A DNA stretch of 64,000 nucleotides from Gluconobacter morbifer G707 (lineage in GTDB: Bacteria; Pseudomonadota; Alphaproteobacteria; Acetobacterales; Acetobacteraceae), in contig NZ_AGQV01000002.1 of assembly GCF_000234355.1 (NCBI RefSeq), positions 1 through 64,000 of the forward strand. The letters are read 5' to 3'. Below are positions 46,333 through 59,410 of the stretch, piece by piece. Numbering within the stretch: the first letter of the stretch is position 1; every line of letters starts with the position of its first letter. The notes under the pieces were generated by a model, which was given only the letters and a program-made list of their open reading frames with translations, had not been told where the DNA came from and did not search any database. A program made the translations under genes and the position numbers.

Positions 46333-46426
46333 GGACAGAGAATGGAGACTGCACATCAAAGCGATGTGACAAAATGCCATTTCTTTCAAAAAAATGCTTG
46401 GGAGAGGTGATTTTCTGCGGAAAGCC

Positions 46427-46455
46427 TTGACCTGAGACAGACAAAACAGCATGTT
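46427..46455 (+). promoter_or_regulatory. Possible rpmG promoter
   Basis: TTGACC (46427-46432), 17 bases and CATGTT (46450-46455) form a weak -35/-10 pair about 75 bases upstream of rpmG. The -35 is good and the -10 poor; no other candidate in the region is better. Confidence 0.3.
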
Positions 46456-46528
46456 GCGCCGAATATAGATCAATCTGCTGCTTCGAAACCTGCGAGCGGC
46501 ATCAGGACGGCGCAAGCCCGAGGGTATC

Positions 46529-46696
46529 ATGGCAAAGAGCAACGTTATTCAGATCCGTCTCGTTTCTTCGGCTGACACAGGCTACTTCTACGTTACGAAG
46601 AAGAATGCCCGCTCCGCCACGGGCAAGATGGAAGTTCGCAAGTATGATCCGGTTGCACGCAAGCACGTCGTGTTCCGTGAAGCAAAGATCAAGTAA
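46529..46696 (+). CDS. rpmG: 50S ribosomal protein L33
   Basis: A 55-residue protein of the large ribosomal subunit, starting [20 protein letters not shown] and ending in VVFREAKIK, the normal L33 length. The form lacks the four-cysteine zinc site, as in C-minus L33. AGGG is 5-8 bases before the ATG. It is a single-gene unit with its own strong terminator. Confidence 0.95.
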   Translation: MAKSNVIQIRLVSSADTGYFYVTKKNARSATGKMEVRKYDPVARKHVVFREAKIK

Positions 46697-46724
46697 GGGC
46701 TTGGTAAAGCCTCTTACTAAAAAA

Positions 46725-46748
46725 GGCGGCTTTTCAGCCGCCTTTTTT
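46725..46748 (+). terminator. Rho-independent terminator of rpmG
   Basis: GGCGGCT (46725-46731), a TTTC loop, AGCCGCC (46736-46742) and six T bases (46743-46748) form a classic intrinsic terminator 28 bases after the rpmG stop. The upstream A-run makes it usable from the other side too, towards ftsB. Confidence 0.93.
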
Positions 46749-46794
46749 ATTGCCTGTCATACCAGTTCACTGGAGAGGGCAGGCAGAAATATTT

Positions 46795-47124
46795 TCAGAA
46801 CAGTTTGTCGTGCGCGCCGTAGGGGACTACCAGATCGCCTTTGCGGGTCAGATTCATCATGGCCCGCGCGCGTTCGTCCAGCATATCGGCATCAAGAGCC
46901 TTTTCCTTAAGTGCCAGGACACGACGGTGCCAGACTGTCTGTTCGTCCTTGGCATCCTGTTCAGCCTGGATGGCCTGCTGCTGAAGCTGCGTCTGCTCCT
47001 GATAGGCGCGAATACCATGCGCTCCGTGCAGGGCATTCCAGCCAAAATAAACAGTCAGGGACAGGAAAAGGGCAGGGGGAGCGACAGCGCGAACGGCACG
47101 TTTGATAAGTCGGATGACTGTCAT
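46795..47124 (-). CDS. ftsB: FtsB-like septum formation initiator
   Basis: The 109-residue protein has a short cytosolic N-terminus, one membrane span (about residues 15-35), and a periplasmic coiled coil (about 42-80) ending in the AMMNLTRKGDLVV motif of the DivIC/FtsB family. FtsB joins FtsL and FtsQ in the divisome. ATG 47124 has GGGAG about 12 bases upstream; an earlier start at 47160 lacks one. It lies 168 bases downstream of eno, an association conserved in many proteobacteria. Confidence 0.82.
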   Translation of the reverse strand: MTVIRLIKRAVRAVAPPALFLSLTVYFGWNALHGAHGIRAYQEQTQLQQQAIQAEQDAKDEQTVWHRRVLALKEKALDADMLDERARAMMNLTRKGDLVVPYGAHDKLF

Positions 47125-47226
47125 GTTCGGCGAAGGCTCCCAATCGGCTGTTCGGTCCATAACTTACAGGGCGGAAAGACGGCGGAACAATGATCCTTCT
47201 CAAGGAAGACAGTCTAAAGCCTGAAA

Positions 47227-47263
47227 CAAAAATTCCCCTGTGACCTAAAGGCCACAGAGGAAT
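47227..47263 (-). terminator. Terminator after eno
   Basis: On the minus strand ATTCC-T-CTGTG and CACAG-G-GGAAT form an 11-bp stem with one mismatch (47253-47263 and 47232-47242), with inner GG/CC pairs, followed by TTTTT. It ends about 30 bases after the eno stop and would separate eno from ftsB at least in part. Confidence 0.7.
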
Positions 47264-47292
47264 CTGGGAGCTGCTTCCGGTATCCTGAAAAC

Positions 47293-48606
<1,314 letters not shown>

Positions 48607-48673
48607 TCAGGACCATTCGAAATGGAACACTCAGTTCAAGTCTCAAAATCACGTCACAAGGTCAATCGACGAC

Positions 48674-49146
48674 ATGCGCCTTCCTTTCCTTGCTTTCATA
48701 CTCGGTCTTGCTGGGCTAGTCCCTTTCGGGCTTCTGGGCGGCTGGATTTTTCTTGCGGGACTGTTCACGCCCTTGCCGCACCTGACAGTCATTCTACTGG
48801 CTTACGGTGCCTGTATCATGTCTTTTCTGGGGGCCGTCCACTGGGGACTTGCCATGGAGCGGCCTGATATCATCACGATTGACGGAACATCCACCCGCGA
48901 CCGTCAGCGTCTGCTTTTCGGAGTCTGTCCGGCTCTATGGGCCTGGCTGAGCCTGTGTATCGGACTGCTGGGCAACACGCGGGCCGGATATGGACTGGAA
49001 GCGCTGGGATTCATCATCATTTTCGCTGGTGAGCGCGCAGCTTGGCGGAAGGGGGCCCTGCCACCAGGCTATCTGCCCTTACGCACTGTCCTGACGGCGG
49101 GGGCGGTTCTCAGTCTTGCCCTAGCGGCTCTTGCCCCTGCGAGCGG

Positions 49147-49162
<16 letters not shown>
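48674..49162 (+). CDS. DUF3429-type membrane protein
   Basis: The 162-residue protein has four or five membrane spans and the pattern of DUF3429 (LGLAGLVPFGLLGGWI, then YGACIMSFLGAVHWGLAM, and later WLSLCIGLLG). Function is unknown. I choose ATG 48674; a TTG at 48602 would add 24 residues. Its 3' end overlaps the convergent kdsA end by 16 bases. Confidence 0.78.
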
Positions 49163-51614
<2,452 letters not shown>

Positions 51615-51669
51615 TCATACACCGAAGGTGGGGCTGAGGGGAAGCGGAGAGAATGCTCTCCGCTCAACT

Positions 51670-52432
51670 TCAGTGAGATGCGCTGTCCGTATGCGTGGTG
51701 GCACGTACGTGATGACGGCGGTGATGAACTGTGTGAGCGGTCTTCGGCGCAGTATGGGCGGGCTGCTGGACCTGATCTTCCGCCTTGCCCTGTACCGGCG
51801 TGGAAGGAGACGCGCTCGGGTTTGACGGAGCAGTCTGATCCGGATGCTGGACGGGTGCCGTCGTGGTGGACGGTGTCGTCTGCTGGACGGAATGTCCGTT
51901 GCCTTCCGGTACGCTCTGAGCCGGTGCCGATGGCCCAGGGACCGGTACCACGCTCGGCGCTGTCTGGGCAGGAGGCTGCATTGGCGCTGTCTGCGGGGCG
52001 GGCTGTGCAGGAGACTCGGCGGAGGGGACTGCCTGCGAGGGAGATTGTGCTGGAGCAGGAGCTGCCGGGACGGCAGGTGCAGTCTGCTCGGAATGCGGGA
52101 CGGTAGCCGGCGTCGGCGCTGCTGTCTGGGCGGAAGTGGGGGCCGGAGCGGCAACAGGAGCCGGCGGCTGGGCCAGGATGTCGTGACCACCGACGCCGGA
52201 AGACGCACCGCGGTTCAGGACGGCCAGAACAAGGCACAGCAGCATGAAAGATGCTGGCCAGAACCGCGGTGGCGCGCGTGAGGAGTGTGGCCGTCCCGCG
52301 ACCGGTCATGAAGGAACCCATGCCTTGGCCACTCCCGATGCCAAGGCCGCCGCCTTCGCTACGCTGGATCAGGATCACACCGATCAGCGCGAGGGTGACC
52401 AGCATGTTGATGGCGAGCAGGAGAGTGGTCAT
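51670..52432 (-). pseudogene. secG: SecG translocase subunit, interrupted by a +1 frameshift, with a long Pro/Ala-rich tail
   Basis: The first frame (from ATG 52432) gives the first SecG membrane helix (LLLAINMLVTLALIGVILIQ), the conserved GGGLGIGSGQGMGSFMTGRG loop and ATAVLASIF, then drifts into an unrelated arginine-rich frame. The expected second helix (MLLCLVLAVLNRG) is in the next frame, opening at ATG 52245. The break maps to a run of three T on the coding strand (plus 52247-52249); removing one T restores one reading frame. The intact product would be about 253 residues, with an extension of about 175 residues rich in P, A, Q and T ending in a His/Arg-rich motif. The cause may be mutation, sequencing error or, less likely, programmed shifting. 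Its start overlaps the tpiA stop. Confidence 0.8.
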
Positions 52433-53229
52433 GAACGATAGGGTCCGGACAGTGGTTGGGACGTCAGGCGGAGCGAGGCGGCTTCGGCAATGCGCAGGAA
52501 GCTTTTCGCTTCCAGGCTGGCACTGCCCACCAGCACTCCTCCCAGCGATCCTATGGAAAGAATTGTCGGCGCCTGGGCCGGTGTTACGGAGCCGCCATAC
52601 AGGATTGGCACGCGAATGTCATCTGTCTTGAGCCGGGACTGCAACAGTCCGTGAATGAGAGCGAGAGTTCTCTCAAGCTCGTCAGGGGGCGGAACGATGC
52701 CACTTCCAATGGCCCAGACCGGCTCGTAGGCGAGTGCCCCCTGAAAGTTGTCGGTCAGGGATCCCTCGATCTGGGCGGCCAGTGCGGTTACAGCCCGGCC
52801 CTGATGACGCTCCTCCTGGGTTTCGCCCACGCAGACAATGGGAATCAGGCCGGCTGCCTCGGCTGCTTCCACTTTCCTGCGAATCAGGGCGTTTGTCTCG
52901 TGATGCGCCATCCGGCGTTCGGAATGGCCGAGAATGACATATTGCACACCAAGATCAGCCAGCATCTCGGCTGAAATATCACCCGTATGCGGACCGGAGG
53001 AGGTTGTATGGCAGTCCTGCGCGCCCAGTCTGAGCGGTGACTCCGGCCCTTGGGCGCTGATGATGCCATGGACACATCCGATCTGCGTGAATGGGGGACA
53101 CAGAACAAGCAAGACATCGTCAGGAAGGGACTGGGCACCCTCCGCCACGGCGCGCGCCAGCGCGGCCGACTGCGCCCTCAGACCGTGCATTTTCCAGTTT
53201 CCGACCACGAGTTTGGGCAATGAGTACAC
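52429..53229 (-). CDS. tpiA: Triose-phosphate isomerase
   Basis: TpiA interconverts dihydroxyacetone phosphate and glyceraldehyde 3-phosphate. The 266-residue protein begins at GTG 53229, with GGGAGGAAC immediately upstream; counting from there, N11 and K13 (GNWKMHG), H102 (ILGHSERR) and E169 (AYEPVWAIGSG) are the catalytic residues. The longer frame to 53313 adds 28 non-family residues. It is divergent from ppiD and overlaps secG by 4 bases. Confidence 0.94.
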   Translation of the reverse strand: MYSLPKLVVGNWKMHGLRAQSAALARAVAEGAQSLPDDVLLVLCPPFTQIGCVHGIISAQGPESPLRLGAQDCHTTSSGPHTGDISAEMLADLGVQYVILGHSERRMAHHETNALIRRKVEAAEAAGLIPIVCVGETQEERHQGRAVTALAAQIEGSLTDNFQGALAYEPVWAIGSGIVPPPDELERTLALIHGLLQSRLKTDDIRVPILYGGSVTPAQAPTILSIGSLGGVLVGSASLEAKSFLRIAEAASLRLTSQPLSGPYRS

Positions 53230-53399
53230 TGTTCCTCCTCCCGGCCCTGTGCCGGCGACGCCATGATGACCAGAACGCCCGGACAGGGGGCGCAATCCTC
53301 TGGTTCTGGTCAAGCCGTCCTCACGACATTATGGTGCCGCGAGTTCTAGCGGTCCTCCTGTGTCCGCGCCATCCCGCCATTCGGATCCGTCCTGACCCT

Positions 53400-55337
53400 A
53401 TGATTACAACGCTGCGCCATCTCTTAGTTGACTCCTGGGCCGGTCGCGCGGCCGCGCTCCTGATCTTTCTGGCTTTCATCGGGTGGGGCGTCGGAGACGT
53501 CTACTCCAACATGGGCACGGCCGGCTCCAATGCCGTCGTGACCGTGGGGGACCGCACCGTCACGCCAGAGGATTTCAGCCGTGCCCTGACGGGAGAGCTC
53601 GCGGCTGTGGCCCAGCAGATCGGTCTGTCAGACCCCTCGAAACTTCCCGCATCGGACAGGGATCAGGCCGCTCGCCAGACGCTTCAAAACCTCGTGATTC
53701 AGAACGAGACACAGCTTGCTGCCGCCCGTTCGGGCATGGTTGTGCCAGACGAACTGATCCGGCAGGAAGTGTTCGCCATTCCGGCTTTCCACAATGCAGC
53801 AGGACAGTTTGACCGCGCCTTGCTGAACCAGCGTCTGGCGCGCATTGGCCTCTCTGAGGGGCGTCTGCTGCAGGTCATCCGCGAGGACATCACGTCGCGC
53901 GCGCTGCTTCAGGGGATGGGTGAAAGCGTTCAGGCTCCGAAAAGCCTGGCGGACCGTCTGTTCGCCTTCAATGCCAGCCAGCGCGTCTTCGACGTCTTGC
54001 GTGTTCCCTTCGCGGATGGCGCCGCACCCGCGGCACCGACGGATGCACAGCTTCACCGGTATTATGACAATCACCCGCAGGATTTCCGCACCCCGGAATA
54101 CCGTCATGCCAAAATGGTCATCATGACGGCTGACAGCGTGGCCAAGACGATCGAGGTTCCGGATGACGTATTGCACAAGCTGTATGGTTTCCAGGCCCGG
54201 ACCTACAACATGCCGGAAACCCGGACGCTGCAGGTCATGACGTTCCAGGACCGGGGTCAGGCTGACGCCGCAGCGACCGCATGGAAAGGTGGCAAGTCGT
54301 GGGATGCGCTCAAACAGCAGTATCCCAATGCCGCGGCTGTTTCCCTTCCGGGCGCGCGCCAGTCCGATATCCCGAACCCCGAACTGGCCAAGGCGGCATT
54401 TGAAGCGCCTGCCAACCGGATTGTAGGTCCGGTACAATCCGTCATGGGCTGGCTCGTCTTTGACGTCACGGATGTCATTGCGCCTCACACGACCACTTTC
54501 GAGCAGGCACGGTCAGACCTGATCGCCCAGGTTCAGAAGCAGGAAGCGCCCCAGGCTCTTCAGGCCCGCACGAAGCAACTTCAGGATGCGGTGGCGGGTT
54601 CCACGACGCTGGAACAGATCCCATCCAATCTTGGAGCCATGCCAGCGGCAGGAACACTGGATGCGCAGGGAATGACCCAGGACAATCTTCCTGCGCCCAT
54701 TCCGGGAAGCGCGGCCCTGCGTCAGGATATTGTCCAGCATGTTTTCTCCCAGACGAAGGGAGCGCAGCCGACAGTGACGACAGGACCGGACGGAAGCGTT
54801 TACGCCATTCTTGTGGATGATGTTCACCCCGGTGCACGCAAGCCGTTCGACAGCGTCCGTGAACAGGTTTCGCAGGCATGGACCGCGGAGCAGAAGAAGC
54901 ATGCGGCCGACACCCGCACCACTGCGCTGTTTAGTGCTGCCAAGAATGCCTCGCTTCAGAAGGCGCTCGCCAGCCAGCCGGAAGCCAGCGGTCTGCGCAG
55001 GGATATTACGGTGTCCCGCATTCATCCAGATCAGAGCCTGCCGGAGAACGTCCTTCGTGGTGTTTATGCGCTCAAGCTGGGGACCACGGGAATGTATGAA
55101 AGCCCGGATGCTTTCTGGCTCGTGAACGTAACCGGAGAGAAAGCTGCAACTGCGGCAGACGTCCAGACCCAGGCCATGCGCGGACAGCTAGACAAGCAGT
55201 ATGTCGGCTCAATGCGCTCGGACGTGCCTCTGGCGCTGAACGCATCCCTCGAAAAGGTGACGCCGCCGTCGCGGATTAACATGAACCTTTACAATCAGGT
55301 TGTATCTGCCAGCGCCACTGCAGGCGGGGGGCAGTAA
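53400..55337 (+). CDS. ppiD: PpiD-like periplasmic peptidyl-prolyl isomerase/chaperone
   Basis: The 645-residue protein has one N-terminal membrane anchor (residues about 16-34, RAAALLIFLAFIGWGVGDV), then a SurA-type N-terminal helical region and a parvulin-like domain in the middle, with a second degenerate repeat towards the C-terminus. PpiD assists outer-membrane and periplasmic protein folding at the Sec exit. ATG 53400 fits the family; an in-frame ATG at 53331 is possible. The next gene, trpE, starts inside its stop (TAATG), as in other alphaproteobacteria. Confidence 0.88.
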   Translation: MITTLRHLLVDSWAGRAAALLIFLAFIGWGVGDVYSNMGTAGSNAVVTVGDRTVTPEDFSRALTGELAAVAQQIGLSDPSKLPASDRDQAARQTLQNLVIQNETQLAAARSGMVVPDELIRQEVFAIPAFHNAAGQFDRALLNQRLARIGLSEGRLLQVIREDITSRALLQGMGESVQAPKSLADRLFAFNASQRVFDVLRVPFADGAAPAAPTDAQLHRYYDNHPQDFRTPEYRHAKMVIMTADSVAKTIEVPDDVLHKLYGFQARTYNMPETRTLQVMTFQDRGQADAAATAWKGGKSWDALKQQYPNAAAVSLPGARQSDIPNPELAKAAFEAPANRIVGPVQSVMGWLVFDVTDVIAPHTTTFEQARSDLIAQVQKQEAPQALQARTKQLQDAVAGSTTLEQIPSNLGAMPAAGTLDAQGMTQDNLPAPIPGSAALRQDIVQHVFSQTKGAQPTVTTGPDGSVYAILVDDVHPGARKPFDSVREQVSQAWTAEQKKHAADTRTTALFSAAKNASLQKALASQPEASGLRRDITVSRIHPDQSLPENVLRGVYALKLGTTGMYESPDAFWLVNVTGEKAATAADVQTQAMRGQLDKQYVGSMRSDVPLALNASLEKVTPPSRINMNLYNQVVSASATAGGGQ

Positions 55338-56749
55338 TGAGCGTCATCTACAGCACGGAAGCCGCGGATCTTCTGACGCCGGTTTCTGCCTATATCCGTC
55401 TGACGGCACTAGCTGAGGGATCTTACCGCTTCCTGTTTGAAAGCGTGGAGGGTGGCGCTGCGCGCGGCCGGTATTCCGTGATCGCCCTTCTGCCGGATCT
55501 TGTCTGGAAATGCCGCAATGGACAGGTCTTTGTGGATGGCGTGCCGCGTGAGGAAGCACCGCTGGATACGCTGAACGCCATCATCCGTGACAGCCAGATG
55601 GACCTGCCTGTAGGTCTGCCGCCCATGATCGGCGGGGTGTTTGGCGTTCTGGGCTACGATATGGTCCGGCAAATGGAGTTTTTGCCCAATCCACCGGTCA
55701 ATGACCTGGACCTGCCGGAAGGAATCATGATTCGTCCGCAGCTTTTTGCGGTTTTCGATTCTGTTCGTGACGAACTGACACTGGCCATTCCGCTTCGGAA
55801 TGGCATGACGGATGAGAAGGCGCAGGCACTTCTGCAGAAAGCGCGTGATGTCCTGAGCGCTCCGCTGCCACCCAGTCATGAAACCTTGCCCGCAGGGACC
55901 GAACTGTCACCCCCTGCCTCGAACATGAGCCAGCGGCAGTTCGAGGATAATATCCGCAATGCACAGGCTTATATTGCGGCCGGGGACGCCTTCCAGATCG
56001 TTCCGAGCCAGCGCTTCACCACGCCTTTTCCGTTGTCTCCGCTGGCGCTGTATCGCAGTCTGCGCCGTATCAATCCCGCTCCCTTCCTCTTCCTGATGGA
56101 GCTGGAGGATTATGCGCTGGTGGGATCTTCACCCGAGATTCTTGTTCGTCTGCGGGACGGGGAGATAACGGTGCGTCCGCTGGCTGGCACGCGACCACGG
56201 GGAAAAGACCGTGAGCATGATCTTGCCCTTGAGAAAGAACTTCTGGCTGACCAGAAGGAACTGGCTGAACATCTGATGCTGATCGACCTGGGGCGCAATG
56301 ACGTGGGGCGTGTTTCCCAGCTGGGAAGCGTGCAGGTGCCTGAACGCTTCGTCATCGAGCGCTACAGTCATGTCATGCATATTTCCTCGACGGTCACGGG
56401 CAGGATCAGGCCGGAGAAGACGGCGATGGATGCGCTGGTTGCGGCCTTTCCGGCCGGAACCCTGACTGGCGCGCCGAAGATCCGGGCCATGGAAATCATC
56501 GATGAACTAGAACCGACACGACGCGGCCCGTATTCCGGCTGCGTGGGGTATTTTGGGGCGGATGGCGAGATGGATACATGTATCGGATTGCGCATGGCCG
56601 TCCTGAAAGACGGACAGATGTATGTTCAGGCTGGATGTGGGGTTGTAGCTGACAGCAACCCTACTGCTGAATTCGAGGAGACCCGGGCAAAGGCGAGGGC
56701 GCTTTTCCGTGCGGCGGAGGTCGCCGTCTCGAATGCGGCAAAAGCGTGA
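55337..56749 (+). CDS. trpE: Anthranilate synthase component I
   Basis: TrpE makes anthranilate from chorismate with ammonia from TrpG. The 470-residue protein has an N-terminal LFES segment where tryptophan usually binds for feedback control, and the C-terminal chorismate-binding domain with SSPEILVRL, RPLAGTRPRG, FPAGTLTGAPKIRAMEIIDE and the GCVGYFG strand. ATG 55337 overlaps the ppiD stop by one base, so no leader or attenuator can lie directly before it. Confidence 0.95.
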   Translation: MSVIYSTEAADLLTPVSAYIRLTALAEGSYRFLFESVEGGAARGRYSVIALLPDLVWKCRNGQVFVDGVPREEAPLDTLNAIIRDSQMDLPVGLPPMIGGVFGVLGYDMVRQMEFLPNPPVNDLDLPEGIMIRPQLFAVFDSVRDELTLAIPLRNGMTDEKAQALLQKARDVLSAPLPPSHETLPAGTELSPPASNMSQRQFEDNIRNAQAYIAAGDAFQIVPSQRFTTPFPLSPLALYRSLRRINPAPFLFLMELEDYALVGSSPEILVRLRDGEITVRPLAGTRPRGKDREHDLALEKELLADQKELAEHLMLIDLGRNDVGRVSQLGSVQVPERFVIERYSHVMHISSTVTGRIRPEKTAMDALVAAFPAGTLTGAPKIRAMEIIDELEPTRRGPYSGCVGYFGADGEMDTCIGLRMAVLKDGQMYVQAGCGVVADSNPTAEFEETRAKARALFRAAEVAVSNAAKA

Positions 56750-56797
56750 CACAATGATGTATTTGACGTGGCGGAGCGTGGAGGCCATGCTGCAGAG

Positions 56798-57394
56798 ATG
56801 ATCCTGCTCATCGACAACTATGACAGCTTCACCTTCAATATCGTCCACCATCTTGGCGCGCTGGGGGTGGAATGCGATGTCCGCCGTAATGACGCTCTGA
56901 CGGCTCAGGAGGCTCTGGATCTCAAACCATCTGCCATCGTGATTTCTCCCGGACCCTGTGCGCCGGATGACGCTGGCATCTGCTGTGATCTGATCCGAGA
57001 AGCCGCTGGACGGGTTCCAGTGCTGGGAATCTGTCTGGGGCATCAGGCCATTGGTCAGGTCTTCGGCGCGAAGGTCATCCGGGCTCCTGTTCCCATGCAT
57101 GGCAAGATCAGCGCCGTGGAACACGACGGGACGGGCGTGTTCGCGGGTCTGCCCGATCCGGTGGATGTCGTGCGGTATCACAGCCTGACCCTTGAACCCG
57201 ACAGCATCCCCGAAGACCTGGTCGTCAATGCCAGGACGCAGGATGGCGTCATCATGGGAGTCAGACACCGCGAGCATCCCGTTCACGGTGTACAGTTTCA
57301 CCCGGAAAGCATTGCTTCCAAAGGCGGGCGCGAGTTGCTCGGGAATTTTCTGCAGATCGCCGGAATCGAAATCCGCGCAATTCAGGCTGCCTGA
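56798..57394 (+). CDS. trpG: Anthranilate synthase component II (glutamine amidotransferase)
   Basis: TrpG supplies ammonia to TrpE. The 198-residue class I amidotransferase has PGPCAPDDAG, nucleophile C79 in LGICLGHQAIG, and the His-Glu pair in VQFHPESI. It starts MILLIDNYDSFTFN at 56798; the frame to 56768 adds 10 residues. It lies 48 bases after trpE. Confidence 0.95.
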   Translation: MILLIDNYDSFTFNIVHHLGALGVECDVRRNDALTAQEALDLKPSAIVISPGPCAPDDAGICCDLIREAAGRVPVLGICLGHQAIGQVFGAKVIRAPVPMHGKISAVEHDGTGVFAGLPDPVDVVRYHSLTLEPDSIPEDLVVNARTQDGVIMGVRHREHPVHGVQFHPESIASKGGRELLGNFLQIAGIEIRAIQAA

Positions 57395-57396
57395 CC

Positions 57397-58476
57397 ATGG
57401 CCGAGACTTTCGGCGCGCTGCTGCATAAGGTTGTGTCCGGCTCTCCCCTGACGGAAGAAGAGGCGCAGCTTGCCTTTTCCTGTATCATGGCGGGGGAAAC
57501 GGACCCGGTTCAGCTTGGCGCCTTCCTGTCGGCACTGAAAGTCCGGGGCGAGACGACCGCTGAACTGACAGGCGCCGTCAAGGCCGTCCGAAGCTACATG
57601 ACGGTTCTGCCTTATGCTCCTGAAGGAGCAATTGACGTCTGCGGGACAGGCGGAGACGGGCTGGGAACGCTCAATGTCTCCACAGCGGTGGCCTTTGTGC
57701 TGGCAGGACTGGGTGTGCCGGTCGCCAAGCATGGCAACCGGGCTGCTTCCTCGATGTCCGGTGCAACGGATGTGCTGGAGAAGCTGGGAATTCCTCCCAA
57801 CCCTGATGCGGAATTCCAGGCACGCTGTCTGACGGAAGACCATCTGGCATTCCTGTCCGCCCCCCATCATCACCCCGCCCTGAAGCATGCCACGTCCGTA
57901 AGGCGGACCCTCGGTTTCCGCACGCTTTTCAATCTGCTGGGTCCGCTGTGTAATCCTGCGCAGGTTCACCGCCAGTTGATCGGTGTGTTTGACGGACAGT
58001 GGTGCCTTCCGGTTGCCCGGACACTCGGGCAACTCGGAAGCGCGTGTGTCTGGGCCGTTCATGGCACGACCGATCTGAGTGGCAGTGATGAACTGACCCT
58101 TGCCGGTCCGGCCACCATCGCCGCATGGGAAGATGGGAAACTGTTCTCTCTGACATTTGATCCCCAAAGCGCCGGCTTTCCATCCCGGCCCATTTCCGCC
58201 ATCCGTGGGGATGATCCCCAGACCAATGCAGAGGCGCTTCTGGCCTTTCTGGATGGCGCGGATGGCGCTTATCGTGAGACCGTTCTTCTCAATGCTGCTG
58301 CTGCCCTCCATGTTGCAGGACGTGGCAATGTCGTGAAAGAGGGGCGTATTGATCCCCAGGCTTTCCGACGCAATGCAGCCATGGCTGCCCGTTCCATTGA
58401 TGACGGACTGGCCCGTACAGCGCTTGAACGTGCGCGCCAGTCCGCCCGGTTCCATAAAGACGCAGGACGATCATGA
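57397..58476 (+). CDS. trpD: Anthranilate phosphoribosyltransferase
   Basis: TrpD joins anthranilate to PRPP. The 359-residue protein shows CGTGGDGLGTLNVSTA (PRPP loop), KHGNRAASSMSGATDVLEKLG and LAFLSAPHHHPALKH (anthranilate site), and RTLGFRTLFNLLGPL. It starts 2 bases after trpG and its TGA overlaps the trpC ATG. Confidence 0.95.
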   Translation: MAETFGALLHKVVSGSPLTEEEAQLAFSCIMAGETDPVQLGAFLSALKVRGETTAELTGAVKAVRSYMTVLPYAPEGAIDVCGTGGDGLGTLNVSTAVAFVLAGLGVPVAKHGNRAASSMSGATDVLEKLGIPPNPDAEFQARCLTEDHLAFLSAPHHHPALKHATSVRRTLGFRTLFNLLGPLCNPAQVHRQLIGVFDGQWCLPVARTLGQLGSACVWAVHGTTDLSGSDELTLAGPATIAAWEDGKLFSLTFDPQSAGFPSRPISAIRGDDPQTNAEALLAFLDGADGAYRETVLLNAAAALHVAGRGNVVKEGRIDPQAFRRNAAMAARSIDDGLARTALERARQSARFHKDAGRS

Positions 58477-59399
58477 CCCTCATGCCCCATCGACCAGCGA
58501 TGATGTATTCTCCGGAAAACGGCGAACAGTTCCCCGATCCGGAAGTGCCCGACACGACCACTCCGCCCGTTCAGGACCCTGCGGCGGAAACGGCCGCGGA
58601 TAAAAGCGATGTTCTGGCCCGGATCTGTGCGCGGACGCGGGTGGACGTCGAGCAACGTTCGCAGATCATGTCCCTCAAGGAAATCACGACACGGGCACGA
58701 GAGGTCACGACCCCGACGCGCGGGTTTGGACAGGCACTTCAGCATCTGACGGCAGACCGGCAGGTCGGGTTGATCGCGGAAATCAAGAAAGCCTCTCCAT
58801 CCGCCGGTATCCTGCGTCCGGATTACGATCCTGTCGCCATTGCCCAGTCCTATCAGGCGGCCGGAGCGACGTGTCTCTCCGTGCTGACGGAGGGTTCCTG
58901 TTTTCATGGCAGCACGGAAGATATCCGGGCTGTCCGTGAAGCATGCAGTCTGCCGATCCTGCGCAAGGATTTCATCCTTGATCCGTGGCAGGTTCATGAA
59001 AGCCGCCTGATTGGCGCGGACTGTATTCTGCTCATCATGGCCATTCTGACCGAAACGCAGGCAGCGGAACTGATTGCGATTGCCCGTGGTCTGGACATGG
59101 ACGTACTTGTCGAAGTGCATGACGAAACCGAACTGAACCGGGCCCTTGCGCTGGACAGCTTCCTGATCGGAATCAACAACCGCAATCTTCGTACGCTCAA
59201 GACGGATATCCAGACCACGCTGGATCTGGCCCCCATGGTTCCGCCGGACCGGCTGGTCGTCTCGGAAAGCGGTATCCGGACCCAGGATGATCTGCTGAAG
59301 GTCGGTGAAGTCGGAGCAAGCGCCGTGCTGGTGGGAGAAAGCCTGCTTCGCGAGCCGGATCCCGGCGTTGCGGCCCGTCATCTTCTGGGTTTCGTCTGA
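58473..59399 (+). CDS. trpC: Indole-3-glycerol-phosphate synthase
   Basis: TrpC closes the indole ring from CdRP. The 308-residue protein has an N-terminal extension of about 45 polar, proline-rich residues before the usual start region (DVLARICARTRVDVEQ). It then has IAEIKKASPSAG (catalytic lysine), LRKDFILDPWQV, IGINNRNLRTL and SESGIRTQ. Later in-frame ATGs (for example the MMY at residues 10-11) could be the true start. No trpF is fused; that gene lies at 4.4-5.1 kb. Confidence 0.93.
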   Translation: MTLMPHRPAMMYSPENGEQFPDPEVPDTTTPPVQDPAAETAADKSDVLARICARTRVDVEQRSQIMSLKEITTRAREVTTPTRGFGQALQHLTADRQVGLIAEIKKASPSAGILRPDYDPVAIAQSYQAAGATCLSVLTEGSCFHGSTEDIRAVREACSLPILRKDFILDPWQVHESRLIGADCILLIMAILTETQAAELIAIARGLDMDVLVEVHDETELNRALALDSFLIGINNRNLRTLKTDIQTTLDLAPMVPPDRLVVSESGIRTQDDLLKVGEVGASAVLVGESLLREPDPGVAARHLLGFV

Positions 59400-59410
59400 C
59401 CGCCAGAAGT

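Noticed and set aside
55200-55340. Possible trp attenuator or leader peptide before trpE
   Set aside because: trpE overlaps the ppiD coding end, leaving no room, and no tryptophan-rich short frame is visible.
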